From Nostoc sp. TCL240-02 (GTDB taxonomy: Bacteria; Cyanobacteriota; Cyanobacteriia; Cyanobacteriales; Nostocaceae): a stretch of 64,000 bases of DNA. The stretch is from contig NZ_CP040094.1 in assembly GCF_013343235.1 (NCBI RefSeq), positions 2,604,501 through 2,668,500 of the forward strand. The letters are read 5' to 3'. Both the position numbers and the translations under genes were made by a program. Positions 18,776-28,907 of this stretch are shown here, piece by piece (within the stretch, counting starts at the first letter, position 1; each line of letters starts with the position of its first letter). Under the pieces are notes generated by a model. It saw nothing but the letters and a program-made list of their open reading frames with translations. It searched no databases and was not told the DNA's origin.

Positions 18776-19120
18776 TTAATATTTCTTGGCAAGAATTTTA
18801 GAACCTGTATCGGTTTGCATAGATTGCTTGACAAGATCGGCTAGTTCGTCCAGTTGGCTAATTGCCTCTGCGCCTTCTAGCTTCATTAATTCGCGGTCAT
18901 CCCGCATTTCCGTCCAAGTAATCCCGTAATCGGACACCAGAAACCGAATTAGGTGGTTATCACCCAAGCTAACCATAAATGATGCACTATTCATTTGGTC
19001 GCCGCAGGTGTAACAGGACGCAGGATACCCGCGCCGCTCTAATACAACCGCCAAGGCTTGCAGGTTCATTACCAAGTCTTGGACGAATTGCCGATGTTGA
19101 TGTGCTAGTCTCAGAAACAC
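18776..19120 (-). CDS. DUF1815 family protein
   Basis: A 114-residue soluble protein of the cyanobacterial DUF1815 family, recognised from 'FVQDLVMNLQALAVVLERRG', 'CYTCGDQ' and 'FLVSDYGITWTEMRDDRELM'. Its function is unknown. The start is GTG: GGAGGACAAAA immediately precedes it, an unusually strong SD at proper spacing, and no ATG lies nearby. A CxxC pair (Cys-Tyr-Thr-Cys) could bind metal or form a disulfide, which is an inference. Single gene. Confidence 0.85.
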   Translation of the reverse strand: MFLRLAHQHRQFVQDLVMNLQALAVVLERRGYPASCYTCGDQMNSASFMVSLGDNHLIRFLVSDYGITWTEMRDDRELMKLEGAEAISQLDELADLVKQSMQTDTGSKILAKKY

Positions 19121-20028
19121 TTTTGTCCTCCAGACACCACAGTCATTTGAGTTTCTTTTATATTTTCTTTAGATTTTCTCATCCACTGGTATTGTAAACT
19201 ATTCACTACAATTACCAGACAGATAATATTGAGTCGTTAATTGACTACCTTGTTTAGGGTAGTAGATCAGGGTTTTGAGCGCCGTATCAAACTATTCAGT
19301 TTGCAAATTAAAAATCTCGGACAGAATTTCTAAATTTAACTATATCTTTATACACTTCTGTCAGGGCAGATTCTTACATGAAGTATTCCGCTTTAAGAGT
19401 AACTTAAATCTAGCACTAGTCAAGTACAGAAAAGCTTCATCTTTAGTTTTTACTGATGATGTACAGCTAATTTCACTGTTATTTAAGGCTATAACGTAGT
19501 TTTGCATCGTTATAGCGTCTCTTACTTAGATGTTTAATCTGTTCTCTTTCTAACGTAGATTTTGGTATAGACCAATAATTATGTATACCAAATTTTTTCC
19601 TCCTGTATATATAAAGTTGAGCAGATGACAGTGCAAATTTGAGATTCAGTACTACAAGCAGATTAAGTATGGGACTTTATATAAACTTCACGTAACCGAA
19701 AGATTAAGTCTGAGTGTAGAATCCAGAATGGATCAACTTAACATTGACAGTACCTAAACTCAGCAGAGCAATGTTGCCATTTAGGCAATATTTTCAGCTA
19801 TTTTGGGATTATCCTCAAAAAGTGGTACGAACCAAAGTATATAAATTTGGAAAGATGATTATCTTAGTTTGGTTTTGCCACAAAAAATGTATGTATAATG
19901 TATTTCGATTATTTACTCAAACTGAGTAATTATTTTTTATTGAAAGTTGGCGTGGGCATTGGGTATTGGTAAGTATTTCCCATACCTCAAAACTCCACCC
20001 ACAAGGGGATGGAGTTTTTCGTTACTAA
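19121..20028. other. 908-base intergenic region, apparently non-coding
   Basis: This AT-rich spacer lies upstream of the DUF1815 gene and downstream of hmpE. Two short plus-strand frames (19275-19499, 19744-19929) have no convincing SD or recognisable product. The hmpE terminator lies at its right end. Confidence 0.5.
19989..20019 (-). terminator. Terminator after hmpE
   Basis: The stem AAAACTCCACCC pairs with GGGGATGGAGTTTT around a short loop, starting 10 bases after the hmpE stop. On the minus strand it ends GGAGTTTTGAGG; the plus strand also has a T tract. Confidence 0.6.
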
Positions 20029-23000
20029 CTAAATATTACTCGTAGTGCTAACAAGTTTTTCCCCTTTTAACATTCGCGCCGCCGCTTCGAGGAGAGCTTC
20101 TTCGAGATAGGGCTTGGTAAAGTAGCCACTAGCACCGAGTTGAGCGGCAATTTGTCTGTGCTTGTCTGCACCCCGTGAGGTGAGCATAGCGATCGGTAGG
20201 TGGTTGAGATTAGAGTCTTTCTGAATGCGAGAGAGTAACTCCAGACCATCGCAACGGGGCATTTCAATGTCGCAAAATACGATATCGCAAGGCAGACCGG
20301 AGCGGAGTTTATCCCAAGCTTCTTGGCCGTCACGCGCCTGTTCTACGCGATAACCTGCTTTGTTAAATGTCAGGGATAGCAATTCTCGGACTGTAATCGA
20401 ATCATCTACGATTAACACTGTCGGGTCAATCTTCGCAGGAGAGGTGTCTTCAGGAACCCCTTTCTGTTGCCAAGAATTGCCACCCATTTGTGTAGAAATC
20501 CGTCCCTGGAAGATATCAATGATTTCCAGCACATCAGCAATAGGCATAATCCGACCATCACCCAAGACTGTAGCACCAGCTACACCAATGGGCTTAGGTG
20601 CTGGCCCTTCGAATTGCTTAATTACAATTTCTTGTTCGCTTAACACCAGGTCAATCTGTAGAGCAATCAAGGTGTTTGCCGATCGCACCACGACCACAGA
20701 AACCATGTCATCATCTCGCGTACCCCCATAGACATTACCGCGACTGATTTGGCGATTGAAAGTTAAAAGCTCCTTCAAAGGTCGGAATGGCAGTACTGTA
20801 TCGCGCCAAGAAATAAATGATTGTCCATTGGCATCATGCTGAATATTTTTCACTGGAATATCGAGCGTATCTTCTACACCGTCCATCGGGAAGGCGATCC
20901 TGGAGCGATCGGAAACACAGCAGAGAGCTTTACAAATACTCAGAGTCAGTGGTAGACGAATAGTGAAGGTAGTTCCCTTGCCGATCGCAGAATCGGTGTT
21001 CACTGTCCCCCGAATTTCGCTAATCTCGGAACGCACTACATCCATACCCACACCACGACCCGAAATTTCATCTGCTTGGTCTTTGATCGTAAAACCAGAC
21101 TGGAATAGCAGATCGTAAACTTCCAGGCGAGACATGGCTTTTGCTTGGGCTTCTGTAATCATGCCAATCTTCACTGCCTTAGCCTTAACCTTGGCGGAAT
21201 CTATGCCTGCGCCATCATCGCCTACAGAAATGATCGTTTGGTTGCCTTGGTGGAAGGCACGGATAGTAATGATTCCCACGGGTGGCTTACCAACAGCTTG
21301 TCTTTCTTCTGGCGTTTCAATACCGTGAGCGATCGCATTATTCAACATGTGAGTCAATGGATCGGTTAAATGATCCAAAATCATCTTGTCAATTAAGGTA
21401 TCGCCACCTTCAATTACCAACTCCACTTGTTTGCCACACTTGATGGCGTTGTCGCGCACTCCTCGCCGCCAGCGATCGATAGTTTGGGCAAAAGGAACCA
21501 TTCGCGCTCTTGTTAGCCCCTCTTGTAGCTGGGTGGTTACTTGGCGGAATTGCCTTGCTACTCGCTCAGTTTCTTCGGTGACAAAATCAATGTCGCTAGC
21601 TGACTCACGCACTCGTACAATGCGCTCAATCATTTGCTGAGAGAGTGTATGGAAGGGAGTAAAACGATCCATTTCTAACTCGCTAAAACCCCTATCAGCA
21701 TTGGAATCAGACGATTGTAAGCCGGAGTCTTTCGTTTTGCGTCCAGCTAATAGAGAGGCTTCTAAAAGCGATCGCTCGTACAACTCTTGCATCCTTGCGC
21801 CCACATCCGAGAGTTGTTGTACCTGAATCAGCAAATTATCTAATGACTGCCGCAGGCGTTCATGATCTTGCTCTAAGGTATTGCGATTTACCACCAACTC
21901 ACCGACTAAATTACTCATATCGTCCAGTTGCTTAACTGGAACCTTCATCGTTTCTTCAAATCTTGCAGCCCGACGAGTAGAGGGACGGGGAGGTTTGCTG
22001 GTGTTCGATTTTGCTGCTGGTGAATGGGATATTGTTTGATCCGCTTCTGCCAACAACTTCTCCAAGTCACCAAATTCATCTATAGCTGGTGATGGAACGT
22101 CATTTTTCGCCAAGACTGGTTGAGTATTGAGGGGTTGGCGTAGCCCGTCGTAAGCATTACTGTCGTTATCTGTACCGAGCAATTCTTCTAGCGCTGCAAA
22201 ATCTACTTCTGGTATTGAGGTAGCTTTGAGGTTAAGCGCTACTTCCTCTCCCAGTAATGCTTCCAAGTCTGCAAAATCATCATCTGGAGCAAATACTTCA
22301 ACGGTTTCTGTAGTTACAAATTCTTCAGTTGAGGCAGCAATAGCATTTTCTTCTTCCGACACTGTTATAGATTCAGATGTCTCTTCTAAATCATATAAAG
22401 CGGTTTCTACATCTTCCTGAATAACTGTTTGTGTAAAGTCATCGACATCTTGCGATGTTGCCGCACTTTCTTCTTTTACCTGGTTTTTTGCTTCTAACAG
22501 AGCAGTTCCTGTAAACAATAAATCATTTACAAAACTCAGTTCTGTATCTTCCAAATCTGTGCTTTCTGGTAATTCAAAAGCAGCTTCTGAGTTATTGTTC
22601 TCATCAGTTCCTAAAACTTCTAAGTTTGTCTGGCTTGAATCTGAAGTTTCACCAAAACTAATATCTAAAGAAGTTTCTGTAGATAGTTCATCCACAGTAT
22701 TCTCTGTGGTTTCCATCTGAATATAGGTGGAATCGATATAGGTGGAATCGGTAACTACATCTTCAAACAACAGTTGTGGATTTTCATCGAAAGAGCCGAA
22801 CAATTTATCTGGCTGTGCTTGGTCAGAATCTAACGTTTCTGTCAGAGATAGTTCATCCACAGTATTCTCTGTGGTTTCCATCTGAATATAGCTGGAATCT
22901 GTAACTGCATCTTCAAACAACAGTTGTGGATTTTCATCGAAAGAGCCGAACAATTTATCTGTCTGTGCTTGGTCAGAATCTAACGTTTCTGTCAGAGATA

Positions 23001-25770
23001 GTTCATCCACAGTATTCTCTGTGGTTTCCATCTGAATATAGGTGGAATCGGTAACTGCATCTTCAAACAGCAGTTGTGGATTTTCATTGAAAGAGCCGAA
23101 CAAATTATCTGGCTGTGCTTGGTCAGAATCTAACGTTTCTGTCAGAGATAGTTCATCCACAGTATTCTCTGTGGTTTCCCTCTGAATATAGCTGGAATCT
23201 GTAACTGCATCTTCAAACAACAGTTGTGGATTTTCATCGAAAGAGCCAAATGAATCAATTTCCAGATCGACAGCAGATATTTCTGGGGGCTGATGAGTAA
23301 ATTCTGGAGCAAAATCTAAAGCTTCTGGTTGTTGCGGCCTGAGAATTTCTTCCCTTGGATGCTGCACGAACAAAGACGTTTCCGGCGTGGACGTATCGCT
23401 GATTACCGGGAAAATAGTTGAGTCACTCGGTGCTAACTCATCAAATAAATCATCTCCAGAATCTGATGAGAATATCAAATCTAGCTGTTCTTCGTGCTGG
23501 AAATTGATATCCAATTCTTCAAAGCCAAAACTGGCTATAGGAGGAGGTATAGGTTGCTGACTGTCGGCAAAAATATCATCAGTCGTAGCAAACAAACTCT
23601 CTTCTAACGCCCTTTCTACATTCTGATCAATTAAGGAATTGAATTCGTCCTGTTCCTCTGTACTTTCCTGATTCCAGAAGCTAGTCAGATCGTTTTCTGA
23701 TTGAGAAAATTCAGGTGTTGTTACCGTAGATATATCAAATAAATCACCAATTTCTGGTTCGCTTGTAGGCAGTAGTATCTCTTCTTCCATTTCAGCAAAC
23801 AGATTGTCCGAAGACAAGCCTGTTTCCTGGGATAATTCTATATAGTCATTAGGGGTAATTGCTTCTACCCAATTTGCATTTCTATTTTCTGAGAATAAGT
23901 TATCAAAACTGTTTGGTTGGTTTGTCGATAGTTCCACACTGGCGAATGTCTCAGTTTCTGGTTGAGTTACTTCGCCTGTAGGCAATATTTTTGTATTATC
24001 ATCTAGTGCCAGCGTCAATAAATCTTCAACTATATCATTTTTGTTAACACTAGTAGTTTGGTTTGTCTCACTAGAAATATCAATAAATTCTTGTAAATCT
24101 GTGGAAGAAGAATCTAAATTTATATCAAGTATGTTAATATCACTCAACTCTAAAGTCGTAGCAGATATTTGTTGACTTTGCGATTCTAAAGTCTCTTTTT
24201 CTAAGAAATTGTCGCCAAACAACAGGGATAAATCTTCTGTCGTGGCTGTAGTTGCGGCTTGATCAAAGGAGAGTAAATCGGACAAATCGCTATGAGTATC
24301 TTCAGCGTCAGTGCTGCTGAAGTCAATTCCAAAATCATCGCTGTCAACAATATCTAAGGTTTCTTCTTGATGCCAACTTTCATCTAGTTCGGGAGTCTCA
24401 CCTGCAAATAAATCGGCAAGGGTATTTAACTCAGCTATTCCTACCTCTGGACCATTGGGGTCAAGATTGTTACTGATTGGATGTGCTTCGTCATGTGTGG
24501 TGAAAGCAAAACTAGTGTGAGTTGCAGCGTTGAGTGGTGTCCCTTGTTGAAGATATGAGCGTTCGTCAAAGACGTTGGCGTAGCCAGACGTTCCTGGACT
24601 CGCTAACGCTGCGCGATCGCTAGTGTCCTCGTCTAGATTAAGTGCTTGAGTTGTCTGCGCTAAGTCTAACTGCTCGGTGTTACCTAATAAAATTGACTCT
24701 GACGCAATTGATGATTCTGTCAAAACCGCAGATTCATCAAACAAATCAAGAGGAACTTCTAACAACTCAATTTCTGCCAAGCTCAAAAGTGCTTCTAGTT
24801 GCTGACTAATTGCAATTTCGGCTTCTCTACCTTGCAGGACTAGTTCTTGAGCTTGCTTGATTTCGGTAATGACAATTTTAGCTAAAGTCAGATAACTATT
24901 TTCAGGATTGCCGATCGCACTGGCTGCTGCTTGACACAAACCACACCACTTGGATAAATTCCAAGTCTCACCAAGTTTGACTAACTGGTAACAGCATTGT
25001 TGAAGGTTTTGCCGAGTTGAAGGTGTTGTAGTTTGCTTAAACAGTTGCAACATTTCCCGCAGTGTTTGCAGCACTTGGGCTTGAAACTCGCCCCAATCAT
25101 TATGTTCTTTAGAGGTGACTGGCGATCGCGCAGCGTTAGCGAGTCCGCGAGCGTCTCTCGCAGCGTTAACGTCTCGAACCTGCTGAGGTGCTACTGAGAC
25201 AGATATTTCTGGAGATTCCTGATAGGTGTCTTCTGCCAAGCTAGGAATATCTCGCCGCAGGAAAAGTTCTGTAAGTGTGGAGACATTCTCTACAGAGGTT
25301 GTGTGTAGTTCTGTTGCGTCAGAATTGCTAGATACCCCACTTTTTCCTTGTTGGACAAGTAGTTCTAGATGTTCATACAGCCATTGAAAGACTGGCTCCG
25401 TTTCTGACATCAAAGTATTCGCTGCATCTTCAGAAAGACCGTAAGGCCCGCTCAAATGCTCTAACAGCGATTTCAGGGTATCAGATACACCAAGAAATAA
25501 AGACTCTAACTTTTGGTCAATCTGAACCGGATTATCTTTAAGAACTTTAAAACAATCTTCCAGACGGTGGGAGGTATGCTGGATGCTAGTTAATCCAAGC
25601 ATCGCCGCTCCTCCTTTGATGGAGTGAGCTGCCCGGAAGACTTCACTGATCATTTCCGGGTCGTTCAGGGTACCTTCTAAATTCAGTAGCCCCTGCTCAA
25701 TGGTATTCAGGTGATCCCTGGCTTCTTCGATAAAGTAACCCAAAATCCGCTGTTGTTGTTCCGGCAGCAT
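20029..25770 (-). CDS. hmpE: CheA-type hybrid histidine kinase HmpE (Hpt-acidic linker-kinase-CheW-REC)
   Basis: This is the kinase core of the hmp chemosensory system, which in Nostoc hormogonia acts on type IV pili and gliding. The protein has 1913 residues. The Hpt domain holds phospho-acceptor His49 in 'AAHSIKGGAAMLG'. A very long acidic, low-complexity linker runs from about 150 to 1330 and includes four near-identical 50-residue repeats at about 840-1040. Dimerisation helices begin 'MKVPVKQLDDMSNLVGELVV'. The N box 'MLNNAIAHGIETPEER' is near 1475, and DDGAGID and GRGVGMDVV (about 1570) complete the ATP site. A CheW-like domain follows, then a receiver (about 1778-1900) with 'VLIVDDS' and 'VFCDIEMP'. 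All catalytic residues seen are intact. No SD is visible before the ATG, because a heptamer array fills the upstream gap. By order the gene could also be called pixL/ptx-type; hmp fits best because hmpF is present. Confidence 0.9.
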   Translation of the reverse strand: MLPEQQQRILGYFIEEARDHLNTIEQGLLNLEGTLNDPEMISEVFRAAHSIKGGAAMLGLTSIQHTSHRLEDCFKVLKDNPVQIDQKLESLFLGVSDTLKSLLEHLSGPYGLSEDAANTLMSETEPVFQWLYEHLELLVQQGKSGVSSNSDATELHTTSVENVSTLTELFLRRDIPSLAEDTYQESPEISVSVAPQQVRDVNAARDARGLANAARSPVTSKEHNDWGEFQAQVLQTLREMLQLFKQTTTPSTRQNLQQCCYQLVKLGETWNLSKWCGLCQAAASAIGNPENSYLTLAKIVITEIKQAQELVLQGREAEIAISQQLEALLSLAEIELLEVPLDLFDESAVLTESSIASESILLGNTEQLDLAQTTQALNLDEDTSDRAALASPGTSGYANVFDERSYLQQGTPLNAATHTSFAFTTHDEAHPISNNLDPNGPEVGIAELNTLADLFAGETPELDESWHQEETLDIVDSDDFGIDFSSTDAEDTHSDLSDLLSFDQAATTATTEDLSLLFGDNFLEKETLESQSQQISATTLELSDINILDINLDSSSTDLQEFIDISSETNQTTSVNKNDIVEDLLTLALDDNTKILPTGEVTQPETETFASVELSTNQPNSFDNLFSENRNANWVEAITPNDYIELSQETGLSSDNLFAEMEEEILLPTSEPEIGDLFDISTVTTPEFSQSENDLTSFWNQESTEEQDEFNSLIDQNVERALEESLFATTDDIFADSQQPIPPPIASFGFEELDINFQHEEQLDLIFSSDSGDDLFDELAPSDSTIFPVISDTSTPETSLFVQHPREEILRPQQPEALDFAPEFTHQPPEISAVDLEIDSFGSFDENPQLLFEDAVTDSSYIQRETTENTVDELSLTETLDSDQAQPDNLFGSFNENPQLLFEDAVTDSTYIQMETTENTVDELSLTETLDSDQAQTDKLFGSFDENPQLLFEDAVTDSSYIQMETTENTVDELSLTETLDSDQAQPDKLFGSFDENPQLLFEDVVTDSTYIDSTYIQMETTENTVDELSTETSLDISFGETSDSSQTNLEVLGTDENNNSEAAFELPESTDLEDTELSFVNDLLFTGTALLEAKNQVKEESAATSQDVDDFTQTVIQEDVETALYDLEETSESITVSEEENAIAASTEEFVTTETVEVFAPDDDFADLEALLGEEVALNLKATSIPEVDFAALEELLGTDNDSNAYDGLRQPLNTQPVLAKNDVPSPAIDEFGDLEKLLAEADQTISHSPAAKSNTSKPPRPSTRRAARFEETMKVPVKQLDDMSNLVGELVVNRNTLEQDHERLRQSLDNLLIQVQQLSDVGARMQELYERSLLEASLLAGRKTKDSGLQSSDSNADRGFSELEMDRFTPFHTLSQQMIERIVRVRESASDIDFVTEETERVARQFRQVTTQLQEGLTRARMVPFAQTIDRWRRGVRDNAIKCGKQVELVIEGGDTLIDKMILDHLTDPLTHMLNNAIAHGIETPEERQAVGKPPVGIITIRAFHQGNQTIISVGDDGAGIDSAKVKAKAVKIGMITEAQAKAMSRLEVYDLLFQSGFTIKDQADEISGRGVGMDVVRSEISEIRGTVNTDSAIGKGTTFTIRLPLTLSICKALCCVSDRSRIAFPMDGVEDTLDIPVKNIQHDANGQSFISWRDTVLPFRPLKELLTFNRQISRGNVYGGTRDDDMVSVVVVRSANTLIALQIDLVLSEQEIVIKQFEGPAPKPIGVAGATVLGDGRIMPIADVLEIIDIFQGRISTQMGGNSWQQKGVPEDTSPAKIDPTVLIVDDSITVRELLSLTFNKAGYRVEQARDGQEAWDKLRSGLPCDIVFCDIEMPRCDGLELLSRIQKDSNLNHLPIAMLTSRGADKHRQIAAQLGASGYFTKPYLEEALLEAAARMLKGEKLVSTTSNI
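22660..23253 (-). repeat. Four tandem 150-bp repeats inside hmpE
   Basis: Each unit codes for a 50-residue acidic segment beginning FGSF(D/N)ENPQLLFED and ending LDSDQAQ. The units are nearly identical in DNA, which indicates recent expansion or homogenisation. The last unit has a 15-bp internal duplication (repeated Asp-Ser-Thr-Tyr-Ile) and then diverges. Confidence 0.92.
24562..24620 (-). repeat. Small dispersed repeat in frame within hmpE (copy A)
   Basis: It contains a 25-base stretch, starting GCGATCGCGCAGCGTTAGC on the minus strand, that is identical to copy B at 25122-25146 but inverted. It codes for Asp-Arg-Ala-Ala-Leu-Ala-Ser-Pro and following residues without breaking the frame. 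Confidence 0.8.
25122..25178 (+). repeat. Small dispersed repeat in frame within hmpE (copy B)
   Basis: The repeat starts GCGATCGCGCAGCGTTAGC on the plus strand, opposite to the gene. Read in the gene's sense it gives 'RDARGLANAARSP'. A second partial unit (CAGCGTTAACGTCTCG) follows. Confidence 0.8.
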
Positions 25771-25782
25771 AGCAAAAGTTAT

Positions 25783-25955
25783 GAGTTATGAGTTGTTAGT
25801 TGTTAGTTGTGAGTTATGAGTTATGAGTTGTGAGTTATGAATTATGAGTTATGAGTTGTAATTTTTATTGCTAACTTTTTACTCCTAACTCCTAACTTTA
25901 TTTCAAGTAGTGAGTTGTGATTTTTAGTTCTAACTCCTCACTCCTAACTCCTAAC
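25783..25955. repeat. STRR heptamer array between hmpD and hmpE
   Basis: Tandem heptamers of GAGTTAT/GAGTTGT/TAGTTGT type are followed by ACTCCTA/ACTCCTC units. This is the short tandemly repeated repetitive sequence class described in heterocystous cyanobacteria. It fills the hmpD-hmpE spacer. Confidence 0.92.
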
Positions 25956-25959
25956 TTTT

Positions 25960-28893
25960 TTATCTGGTTTCCATCGTTTCCACTCGGAAACGTTCAACGG
26001 AGGCGATCAAGTCACGGGATACACCTACTAAGTGTTGTAGAGCACCTGAAACTCGCTGTGCTTCCTGAGAAGTTTCTTGTGCAGTTAGTTCTACTGATTG
26101 CATTACGTGAGCGACAGCCCGGGAGGTTTCAGTCTGTTCCACAGTGTCGCTAGTAATAGATCGCACAAGAATATCAATACGATTCGCCACTTGAATAATA
26201 TTTTCGAGCGATCGCTTGGCTTCTTCTGCCAATTTTGTCCCTTTAATTACTTGTTGTGTGCCTTCTTCCATCGCGGTCATTACAGAACCTGTTTCGCTTT
26301 GGATTTGCATCACAATTTGTTCAATTTCCTTAAGGGATTTGGCAGATTTATCTGCTAACTGGCGCACTTCGTCTGCTACGATCGCAAACCCGCGTCCAGC
26401 TTCTCCCGCTCTTGCCGCCTCAATACTAGCATTGAGTGCTAACAAGTTCGTTCTGGAAGCAATCTGCGAAATCAACGCCACAATTTTAGAAATTTCTTGA
26501 GAAGATTCCGCCAAACGCTTCACTTTGCGAGTGGTTTCGGCAACGGTTTCTCGAATTTCTAAAATACCTGCGACGGTATTTTCTACCGCTTCACCACCTT
26601 GGAGAGCGATCGTACTAGCATCACGAGCAACGGTTTCAGCTTCCCGCGCCGCCTCTGCGACTCGCTGAATCGAGTCGGTCATTACCTGTACAGAATTCAG
26701 CGTTACTGCTAACTCTTCTGCTTGACGCAAAGCATCACTAGATAAGGCTCTAGCAAAGGTTTCAGAGTTGGTTGCACCTTTTGTTACATCCTTTGCTGCC
26801 ACTTTTACCTGTTGCACAATATCTCGCAGGTTTTGAATTGTCAGGTTAAAAGCGTCGGCTACGGCTCCTAGTACGTCGGCTGTCACTTCAGCTTGGACTG
26901 TTAAATCACCTCTAGCAGCTCCTTCCACATCATCCAAAAGGCGAATCACCTGACGTTGCAGGTTTTCCTTGGCTTCCTCTTGTTCATCGGCTTTCCGTTG
27001 GGCTTCACTTGTCGTTGTGAAAATTACCCGCGCCATTTCATTAAAGCCAGTGGATAAATGCCCCAATTCATCTTCAGAAAACACTGTGGCTTGAGCATTC
27101 AAATTTCCTTGGCGTACAGCTTCAAACTGAGCTTGCAGATCATTGGTTGTGCGCCGAATTTGTTTGAGTGCAAGATTTCCCATGAAGCCTGTGGTGGCAA
27201 AACCGGCAATCCCGGCTGCTAGGGACATTGCCCAACCTGTGTTTCGTACTGATTCACGTTGTTGGGCTGGCGAAAATGTGGTGGCGACAAAGCTAACTGT
27301 GGCTACAACTAGCGCTGAGACAATGCCCACACTTCCAGCAATCAACCATTGTTTCCGTTCTATAGAAGCATTTTCTAATGGTGCTAACCAGCCTTGCTCG
27401 ACGCTAACGTTGGGTTCTAGTTTCGAGACATCTGTTTGGCTAAAGACTGGAACTCCTTCATGGGAACCAGTCATCGAAAATAGTTCCTCTTCGCGATCGG
27501 CTGGATTGCTTCCAGAAGTATCCGTGCTTTGAGAGCGTATGCTGCCACTAGTTTCTGCTGGGGCAGAATACATTGCTGCATCACCGAAGTTAGAATCTTG
27601 TTCGATCAGGTCAAACCCTGGAATGTTTCCTAAATCGTCAAATTCTTCAAAGTCATCTAAAAAGTCAATATTGCTCTTAGAATTTTCTCCATTCAATATA
27701 GTGCTTGAGTCTTCATAAGAACTTAAACCATCTGAGCCAAAGGCAGACTCAAATGCTTCCATATCAAAATTTTCATCATCAAAGCTATTTTTGCTGATGA
27801 TTTCATTTGATTTCATCTGCTTTTCTTTCAGAGGAATATCGCTCTTGAAAGATGAATAATTATCAGATGATTCTGGTTGAAACTCTTGCTCTGCTTCTAA
27901 ATCTTCTGACTTCAACCAATCATGTGCTTCGGTTTCAGGCAAATCATATCTACTATTGTTATTTGTAGTTATTGAACTATTTATAGGTTCTTCTTCAACA
28001 ACAATAAGTAAAGTCTCGTCTCCAAAATTAGATTTATTATATTCTAAATTCCCAATCTTAGGCTCTGAAGACTTTGGCTCACTCAACAAATCAGAGAAAT
28101 TATTTTCGCTACTACTAGTTGGTGAATTAAAAGATGAATAGCTATTATTGTCAATAGCTGAATTTTCATGATCGAGATTTATCTCATTCTCTGAAAACTG
28201 ACTATTTACTAATGATTCTTCATGACTATCTTCGGAAATATCTTCCTGCCAAAAAGCAGGCAAATCTAATTCTGTTTTTTCCTCATAACTACTAATATTT
28301 AAATTCTGTTCCTCTGATTCTTCATCCAAAGCAAAAGGGTCGTCACCAAAAGCTATAGAAGAATCTGAGATTTTTCCTATTCCAATACTATCTTCTGTGG
28401 GGATGTCAAATGGACTATTTGAAGATAGTTCTGTAACCCCATCCACAGTTTCTTGATGCTCTCCAAAAAAGTTCAAATCAAGGTTATTACTGTCAAACTC
28501 CTCACTTGCGCCCAAATCTTCTAATTCTGGTTCGCTATATGCCAGTGGATCGGACATCTCTGAGGAATTTATCTGCTCTTGACTTCCTGATGTATCAATC
28601 TGTCCACCGAATGACTGTAAATATTGATTGATATTCTCAATTCCATTATTGGCAAAACCAATAATTTCTTGTTCGTTCGTCAAGCTTAATACCTGTTGAT
28701 ATTCTTCTTTTGCGACATCGTACTGTTGCAAAACATAGTAGATGTGACCCCTTAACAAATGAGTGTTGGGGTCATTTGGTAGATTTTGAACCACTTGATC
28801 AACTAAAGTGGCGGCAACCTCATAATTCCTTTGAACATAGGCGGTCATCGCCTGTTGATATGTTGGTTCGTAATTATCAATACTTGATGCCAT
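25960..28893 (-). CDS. hmpD: Methyl-accepting chemotaxis protein HmpD (TPR-acidic linker-TM-HAMP-MCP)
   Basis: This is the receptor of the hmp array. Start: ATG at 28893, because GGAGGAGGAA lies directly upstream and 14 bases after the hmpC stop; a longer frame to 28920 overlaps hmpC. The 977-residue product has an N-terminal TPR-like part (about 5-95), an acidic Ser/Asn/Glu-rich linker (about 100-500) and two hydrophobic helices (about 512-535 and 554-577). A HAMP domain (about 577-630) and a second HAMP-like unit ('[20 protein letters not shown]') follow. The long signalling coiled coil has the tip '[20 protein letters not shown]' near 840. There is no GAF or other light-sensing domain, which argues for hmp over the ptx/pix phototaxis type. 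The acidic linker resembles that of HmpE in composition. Confidence 0.9.
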   Translation of the reverse strand: MASSIDNYEPTYQQAMTAYVQRNYEVAATLVDQVVQNLPNDPNTHLLRGHIYYVLQQYDVAKEEYQQVLSLTNEQEIIGFANNGIENINQYLQSFGGQIDTSGSQEQINSSEMSDPLAYSEPELEDLGASEEFDSNNLDLNFFGEHQETVDGVTELSSNSPFDIPTEDSIGIGKISDSSIAFGDDPFALDEESEEQNLNISSYEEKTELDLPAFWQEDISEDSHEESLVNSQFSENEINLDHENSAIDNNSYSSFNSPTSSSENNFSDLLSEPKSSEPKIGNLEYNKSNFGDETLLIVVEEEPINSSITTNNNSRYDLPETEAHDWLKSEDLEAEQEFQPESSDNYSSFKSDIPLKEKQMKSNEIISKNSFDDENFDMEAFESAFGSDGLSSYEDSSTILNGENSKSNIDFLDDFEEFDDLGNIPGFDLIEQDSNFGDAAMYSAPAETSGSIRSQSTDTSGSNPADREEELFSMTGSHEGVPVFSQTDVSKLEPNVSVEQGWLAPLENASIERKQWLIAGSVGIVSALVVATVSFVATTFSPAQQRESVRNTGWAMSLAAGIAGFATTGFMGNLALKQIRRTTNDLQAQFEAVRQGNLNAQATVFSEDELGHLSTGFNEMARVIFTTTSEAQRKADEQEEAKENLQRQVIRLLDDVEGAARGDLTVQAEVTADVLGAVADAFNLTIQNLRDIVQQVKVAAKDVTKGATNSETFARALSSDALRQAEELAVTLNSVQVMTDSIQRVAEAAREAETVARDASTIALQGGEAVENTVAGILEIRETVAETTRKVKRLAESSQEISKIVALISQIASRTNLLALNASIEAARAGEAGRGFAIVADEVRQLADKSAKSLKEIEQIVMQIQSETGSVMTAMEEGTQQVIKGTKLAEEAKRSLENIIQVANRIDILVRSITSDTVEQTETSRAVAHVMQSVELTAQETSQEAQRVSGALQHLVGVSRDLIASVERFRVETMETR

Positions 28894-28907
28894 TTCCTCC
28901 TCCAATT

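Noticed and set aside
19744..19929. 61-codon plus-strand ORF before hmpE end
   Set aside because: No convincing SD and random-looking composition.
22660..23253. Repeat array considered as CRISPR
   Set aside because: The 150-bp units are in frame inside hmpE, with no spacers and no cas genes.
25783..25955. Heptamer array considered as CRISPR or origin iterons
   Set aside because: Unit length seven with no spacers, and the same class occurs in many intergenic spaces here; it fits STRR.
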